Below are positions 42,723 to 42,823 of a stretch of 42,823 nt of DNA, one piece after another. The stretch lies in NCBI GenBank assembly GCA_903821635.1, contig CAIJLV010000230.1, forward strand, positions 1 through 42,823. Direction: 5' to 3'. The DNA is from an uncultured Verrucomicrobiota bacterium (GTDB lineage Bacteria > Verrucomicrobiota > Verrucomicrobiia > Limisphaerales > UBA9464). Made by a program: the position numbers and the translations under genes. The notes beneath the pieces are model-generated. The model worked only from the letters and a program-made list of their open reading frames with translations, was not told the origin of the DNA and ran no database searches. Positions within the stretch are counted from its first letter, which is position 1, and every line of letters begins with the position of its first letter.

Positions 42723-42823
42723 GCCGAACCAGGCGCTACAGCGAATGGAATGGCTTGTCACGGATCGTGCTCCGAGCAGCACGCTCCGCGCCAAGCCACT
42801 CCATCGCTGAGCTTTAACGTTAG
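42723..42823 (+). repeat. attC site 4 (cut by the window end)
   Basis: It begins with R'' GCCGAAC and reaches GTTAG at the last base; the final GC lies outside. L'' CAGCGAATGGAATGGCTTG faces L' CAAGCCACTCCATCGCTG, again with one extra A in L''. Its R'' is complementary to the TTCGGC at the start of cassette 4. The GTTAG at the end shows that a fifth cassette follows. Confidence 0.9.

Larger units (their letters stand above)
39865..42823. mobile_element. Chromosomal integron: integrase, attI and at least four gene cassettes
   Basis: The integrase gene (minus) points away from a cassette array (plus) that starts at the attI-type GTTAGGC at 41055. Cassette units, cut at G/TT, run 41056-41542, 41543-41962, 41963-42367 and 42368-42819. 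Each carries one plus-strand gene followed by an attC. The array continues past the window edge. Cassettes 3 and 4 are clearly richer in A+T than the chromosome, as expected for captured genes. Confidence 0.93.

Noticed and set aside
1..42823. CRISPR arrays, tRNA or rRNA genes and insertion sequences
   Set aside because: I looked for regularly spaced repeats, cloverleaf ends and transposase motifs and saw none; the only repeated elements are the attC and parS sites. A tRNA scan would settle this.

Overview
The window looks like a high-GC chromosomal segment of a Verrucomicrobiota bacterium, probably of the Limisphaerales/Pedosphaera type. The clues are a prepilin-type pseudopilin of the kind abundant in that phylum, a PEP-CTERM protein, a sulfatase, DUF1080, ThuA and PqaA-type secreted proteins, an ECF sigma factor fused to a membrane-anchored repeat region, a Ser/Thr kinase with WD40 repeats, and secreted Ig-repeat proteins. 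The assignment comes from gene content only; there is no rRNA and I see no tRNA gene in the window.

Layout. 1-710: the 3'-truncated end of a diacylglycerol-kinase-family gene. 762-8116: a regulatory block with an ECF sigma/carboxypeptidase-regulatory-repeat fusion, a second ECF sigma factor and a membrane kinase/WD40 protein. 8117-10270: a UvrD/PcrA helicase. 10287-16362: a tandem-domain hydrolase, a short asparaginase, a DUF3472 protein and an overlapping TVP38/flavin-disulfide-reductase pair, all on the minus strand. 16510-20806: a PagL-like lipid A deacylase, a Tat-exported Gfo/Idh/MocA oxidoreductase, a sulfatase and a PEP-CTERM protein. 20891-24018: the C-terminal half only of carbamoyl-phosphate synthase large subunit, and a frameshifted acyltransferase 3. 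24015-29935: an MMPL/RND exporter, a PqaA-type protein and an Ig-repeat protein.

29993-33108 is a compact overlapping operon, DUF3570 barrel > ApbE flavin transferase > TlpA-like thioredoxin > DUF4266 lipoprotein. The barrel carries a motif that looks like an ApbE flavinylation site, so the operon may build an envelope redox system. 33193-35968 holds ThuA, DUF1080 and a sugar epimerase, probably for sugar or 3-keto-glycoside catabolism. 36037-39126 holds a pseudopilin and mnmG.

The right end is the most unusual part. Two perfect 16-bp parS palindromes sit inside and just upstream of mnmG. Between them and an integron lies a small gene whose product starts with a ParB-type ParA-binding leader but ends in two membrane helices instead of the ParB DNA-binding core. 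Upstream of it is a complete integron: an IntI-type integrase, an attI junction and at least four gene cassettes with attC sites, running off the window end. Cassettes 1 and 2 encode small membrane proteins, cassette 3 an unknown soluble protein, and cassette 4 an L7/L12-C-terminal-like domain with a membrane tail. Cassettes 3 and 4 are visibly AT-richer than the chromosome.
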